Source: an uncultured Peptococcaceae bacterium (GTDB lineage: Bacteria; Bacillota; Dehalobacteriia; UBA7702). From it: 7,791 nt of DNA. Positions 5,891-7,791 of this stretch are shown piece by piece (position 1 is the first letter of the stretch; every line of letters starts with the position of its first letter). Below the pieces are notes generated by a model, which had not been told where the DNA came from, searched no databases, and worked only from the letters and a program-made list of their open reading frames with translations. The position numbers and the translations under genes are program-made. The DNA is taken from assembly GCA_937919295.1 (NCBI GenBank), contig CALFRX010000041.1:1-7791 (forward strand), given 5' to 3'.

Positions 5891-7024
5891 CTAATTATTT
5901 CTATAGGCCTCTTTGATCATCTCGCCGGTTTCCGCCAGCAGCGCTGGAATATCCAGTCCCTGGGGACATTTTTCCACGCACTTGCCGCAAGCGGTGCAGT
6001 TATCTTCGTGGGCGGAGGCGGTGACGCTCTCGTATTCCTGAACGTAGGTCCAGGTAGAACCGCCGAGGCGGTAGTGATTGTTGATTTCAAACAGCGTGGC
6101 GATATCGACGCCTTGGGGACAGCCGTCGCAGTAACGGCAGCCGGTGCAGGGGATCATTTTATTCTCTTTGTAAAGAGCGAGGGCAATGTCGAGATCCTTT
6201 TGCTCTTCTTTGCTCAATGGCGCAAAATGATCCATGGTTTCAATGTTCTCTTTTAATTGTTCTATGGTGGACATGCCGCTTAAAACCGTCATGACATTGG
6301 GCAACTGGGCGGCATAGCGCAGCCCGAGGGCAGCTAAGGTTTTTGTGGGATGCGTCTTTTTCAGGTGGGTCACAGCATCGGGACAAAGCGTTGCCAACGC
6401 GCCGCCGCGGAGGGGCTCCATGACGATGACCGGCAGTTTTTTATCGGTCAGCAGCTGATACTGTTCCTTGGCTTTTTGCATTTCCCAGTCGAGATAATTC
6501 AGTTGAATTTGGCCGAATTCCCAGTCAAAATCAGTGAGGAATTGTTTCATCACTTCCGGTGTATCGTGAAAGGAGAAACCCAAATGTTTGATGAGGCCCT
6601 CTTCTTTTTTGCGGGCCAGGTACTCCAGGGCTTTATATTTTTTAAAATACGGGTAGTATGGGATATTGAGATTATGGCAAAGATAAAAATCAAAGTAGTC
6701 GGTCTTCAGCTTTTTCAGCTGCCCCTCAAAAATCCTTTCGATGCCTGCTTCGGAATGAGCCAGCCATGCCGGCATTTTGGTGGCAAGAACATAGCTTTTA
6801 CGGTCATATTGCGATAAAATATCACCGGTAAACGCTTCGGCGTTGCCGTTATGATACATATAAGCGGTATCGATATAGTTGATCCCATGGCGAAGGGCGT
6901 AATCGAAGATGGCTGATGCCGCTTCTCTGTGGATCTCGCCCTTTTCGCCGTTTTTGACCGGCAAACGCATGGTGCCGAGACCGAGGAGAGAAATTTCCTG
7001 ATCAAAAAAAGTTCGTTTTTCCAT
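5891..7024 (-). CDS. Aldo/keto reductase with C-terminal 2x[4Fe-4S] ferredoxin domain
   Basis: A 377-residue cytoplasmic oxidoreductase. The N-terminal TIM barrel (about 1-270) has the aldo/keto reductase core: GLGTMRLP (15-22), catalytic Asp52 and Tyr57 (IDTAYMYHNG), Lys83 (ATKMP) and His117 (LCHN). The C-terminal part carries two cysteine groups: C293, C296, C299, C302 in CTGCRYCDGCP and C343, C346, C349, C353 in CTACGKCVEKCP, enough for two [4Fe-4S] clusters. This fused form is common in anaerobes; its substrates are mostly unknown. The start is fixed by AGGAGG five bases before ATG. The stop lies just before the paaK T-box promoter, so the T-box terminator probably serves as its 3' end. 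Nothing shows that it is tyrosine-regulated. It could act on a quinone, aldehyde or sugar; no specific substrate can be supported. Confidence 0.93.
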   Translation of the reverse strand: MEKRTFFDQEISLLGLGTMRLPVKNGEKGEIHREAASAIFDYALRHGINYIDTAYMYHNGNAEAFTGDILSQYDRKSYVLATKMPAWLAHSEAGIERIFEGQLKKLKTDYFDFYLCHNLNIPYYPYFKKYKALEYLARKKEEGLIKHLGFSFHDTPEVMKQFLTDFDWEFGQIQLNYLDWEMQKAKEQYQLLTDKKLPVIVMEPLRGGALATLCPDAVTHLKKTHPTKTLAALGLRYAAQLPNVMTVLSGMSTIEQLKENIETMDHFAPLSKEEQKDLDIALALYKENKMIPCTGCRYCDGCPQGVDIATLFEINNHYRLGGSTWTYVQEYESVTASAHEDNCTACGKCVEKCPQGLDIPALLAETGEMIKEAYRNN

Positions 7025-7097
7025 AAGAACCTCCTCCTATGTCCGACAGGTATCTGCAAATATAAAATTCAAAAAAAGATATTCGGATCATAAAAAT

Positions 7098-7106
7098 ATT
7101 CTAACA
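7098..7106 (-). promoter_or_regulatory. Possible extended -10 promoter of the aldo/keto reductase gene
   Basis: On the minus strand TATGT-TAGAAT gives a TGn extended -10 (TAGAAT at 7103-7098), 74 bases before the start codon. No good -35 is seen 16-18 bases upstream. Confidence 0.4.
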
Positions 7107-7135
7107 TAGAAGTTGAAATTTTGATAGTATCATTC

Positions 7136-7164
7136 TTGTTTCGACAAATAAGATCTGTTATACT
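7136..7164 (+). promoter_or_regulatory. Promoter of the MoaD-like/transketolase operon
   Basis: TTGTTT (7136-7141) and TATACT (7159-7164) are 17 bases apart, with TGT directly before the -10 (extended -10). Transcription should start near 7171. The heptamers ATAGTAT (7124-7130) and ATACTAT (7160-7166) form an inverted repeat that covers this -10 and could be an operator, though AT-rich chance is possible. Confidence 0.55.
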
Positions 7165-7193
7165 ATTCGTATCAAGCAAAGGGGGCATGAGTC

Positions 7194-7445
7194 ATGGATG
7201 AAGTAAGAATTGTTGAGGGCGCCGTCACTTTGGAACTCCACGGTTATCTGACTTCTTTGAAAGTAAATTTACCGGAAAAAGAAGATATCATTGCCGGGGA
7301 ATACGATCTCGGTAAGACTCTTTTTGAAGCCGGAATCCATACTGCTGCGGTGGAAAAAGCCGTTGTCAACCAAAGTTTGGTGACCATGCGGCATAAAATT
7401 TCTCCCGGTGACTATATTGTCATCTTTCCCCTAAAAGTCAATTAG
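7194..7445 (+). CDS. Small MoaD/ThiS-like beta-grasp protein without terminal Gly-Gly
   Basis: An 83-residue protein. Its second half follows the pattern of ThiS/MoaD ubiquitin-like sulfur carriers: a helix-like LGKTLFEAGI (about 39-48), VEKAVVNQSLV (53-63) where the family has a V-x-V-N-G-x-x-V strand, and ISPGDYIVIFPLKVN (69-83), matching the usual D-G-D-x-V-x-I-F-P end strand. Working sulfur carriers end in Gly-Gly, but this one ends in LKVN, so it cannot be activated in the normal way. It has a GGGGG ribosome site eight bases before ATG; an ATG at 7187 is out of frame and stops at once. Its stop overlaps the ribosome site of the transketolase gene, so the two are in one operon. Family assignment is by eye and moderate; function is unknown. 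Confidence 0.7.
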   Translation: MDEVRIVEGAVTLELHGYLTSLKVNLPEKEDIIAGEYDLGKTLFEAGIHTAAVEKAVVNQSLVTMRHKISPGDYIVIFPLKVN

Positions 7446-7455
7446 GAGAGTATCT

Positions 7456-7791
7456 ATGGAGACAAGAGAGACGTTGTCCAAAAGAGCGAAACAGATTCGC
7501 CGCCATATCATTGAAATGCTGGGACACGCGAAAAGCGGCCATCCCGGCGGCTCCTTGGATTTGGCGGAGATCATGTCGGTGCTTTATTTTCATGAGATGA
7601 AATATGATTTTAACGATCCCGTCTGGCCGGAACGGGACTATTTTGTGTTGTCCAAGGGCCACGCGGCCCCGGCGCTTTACGCCACCTTCTGTGAGGGCGG
7701 CCTCATCGACGAGGACGAGCTTTTAACCTTGCGTCGCCTGGGTTCCCGGCTTCAGGGCCATCCCGACCGCAAGAAACTTCCCGGTGTGGAA
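7456..7791 (+). CDS. Transketolase, N-terminal subunit (cut by window end)
   Basis: The first 112 residues of a thiamine-diphosphate enzyme; the gene runs off the window. Transketolase moves two-carbon ketol units between sugar phosphates in the non-oxidative pentose phosphate pathway. Visible marks are IRRHIIEMLGHAKSGHPGGSLD (residues 15-36, with the conserved GHPGGS), VLSKGHAAPALYA (64-76) and LQGHPDRKKLPGVE at the cut end; the GDG cofactor motif would lie beyond. The short N-terminus and the KGHA pattern are typical of the two-subunit type in which the C-terminal half is a separate gene, expected next. The ATG at 7456 follows AGGAG by seven bases, and that site overlaps the upstream stop. 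A transketolase-like enzyme of another pathway cannot be fully excluded from the fragment. Confidence 0.9.
   Translation, partial: METRETLSKRAKQIRRHIIEMLGHAKSGHPGGSLDLAEIMSVLYFHEMKYDFNDPVWPERDYFVLSKGHAAPALYATFCEGGLIDEDELLTLRRLGSRLQGHPDRKKLPGVE

Noticed and set aside
6008..6817. Plus-strand open frames opposite the aldo/keto reductase gene
   Set aside because: Antisense shadows; the minus-strand protein has its catalytic residues and eight cluster cysteines.
7438..7662. Minus-strand 74-codon frame at the right end
   Set aside because: It lies opposite the transketolase start, whose plus-strand translation shows clear family motifs.

Overview
The window looks like chromosomal DNA from a low-to-mid-GC Gram-positive-type anaerobe (Bacillota, perhaps Clostridia or Negativicutes; this placement is inference). 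The signs are two complete T-box riboswitches, sigma-A-like promoters of the TTGACA/TAAAAT type, strong AGGAGG-like ribosome binding sites, a two-component pair of the BceRS type, a two-subunit style transketolase and a 2x[4Fe-4S] aldo/keto reductase. No insertion sequence, CRISPR array, tRNA or rRNA gene was seen.

Layout. Positions 1-117 hold a cluster of perfect palindromes just past the end of a histidine kinase gene. Positions 105-1761 (minus) are a response regulator and an intramembrane-sensing histidine kinase, one base apart. Positions 1828-1863 hold the terminator of the next gene upstream, a 512-residue sodium:solute symporter (1886-3424, minus) preceded by a T-box leader (about 3454-3763 with its promoter). 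Positions 3797-5541 (minus) are an ACT-domain protein and a phenylacetate-CoA-ligase-type aryl-CoA ligase in one operon, led by a second T-box (about 5573-5883 with its promoter). Positions 5891-7024 (minus) are a ferredoxin-like aldo/keto reductase. From 7136 transcription turns to the plus strand: a small MoaD/ThiS-like beta-grasp protein (7194-7445), then the start of a transketolase N-terminal subunit (7456 to the window end).

The most interesting unit is the middle. Both T-box leaders carry GAA-UAC-A in the specifier loop, so both should read tRNA-Tyr. A T-box lets transcription through when its tRNA is uncharged, so the aryl-CoA ligase, its ACT partner and the symporter should be made when tyrosine is scarce. 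That fits poorly with the usual degradative role of phenylacetate-CoA ligase. It fits better with salvage: uptake of tyrosine or an aryl acid such as 4-hydroxyphenylacetate, activation to the CoA thioester, then reductive carboxylation to the 2-oxo acid by an indolepyruvate:ferredoxin oxidoreductase (not in this window) and transamination to tyrosine. This is an inference from regulation plus gene content.

The two-component pair is terminated at both ends and lacks the BceAB-type ABC transporter genes that usually sit beside it, at least inside the window. The aldo/keto reductase and the MoaD-like/transketolase operon are divergently transcribed from a 169-base spacer and have no evident link to the tyrosine unit.
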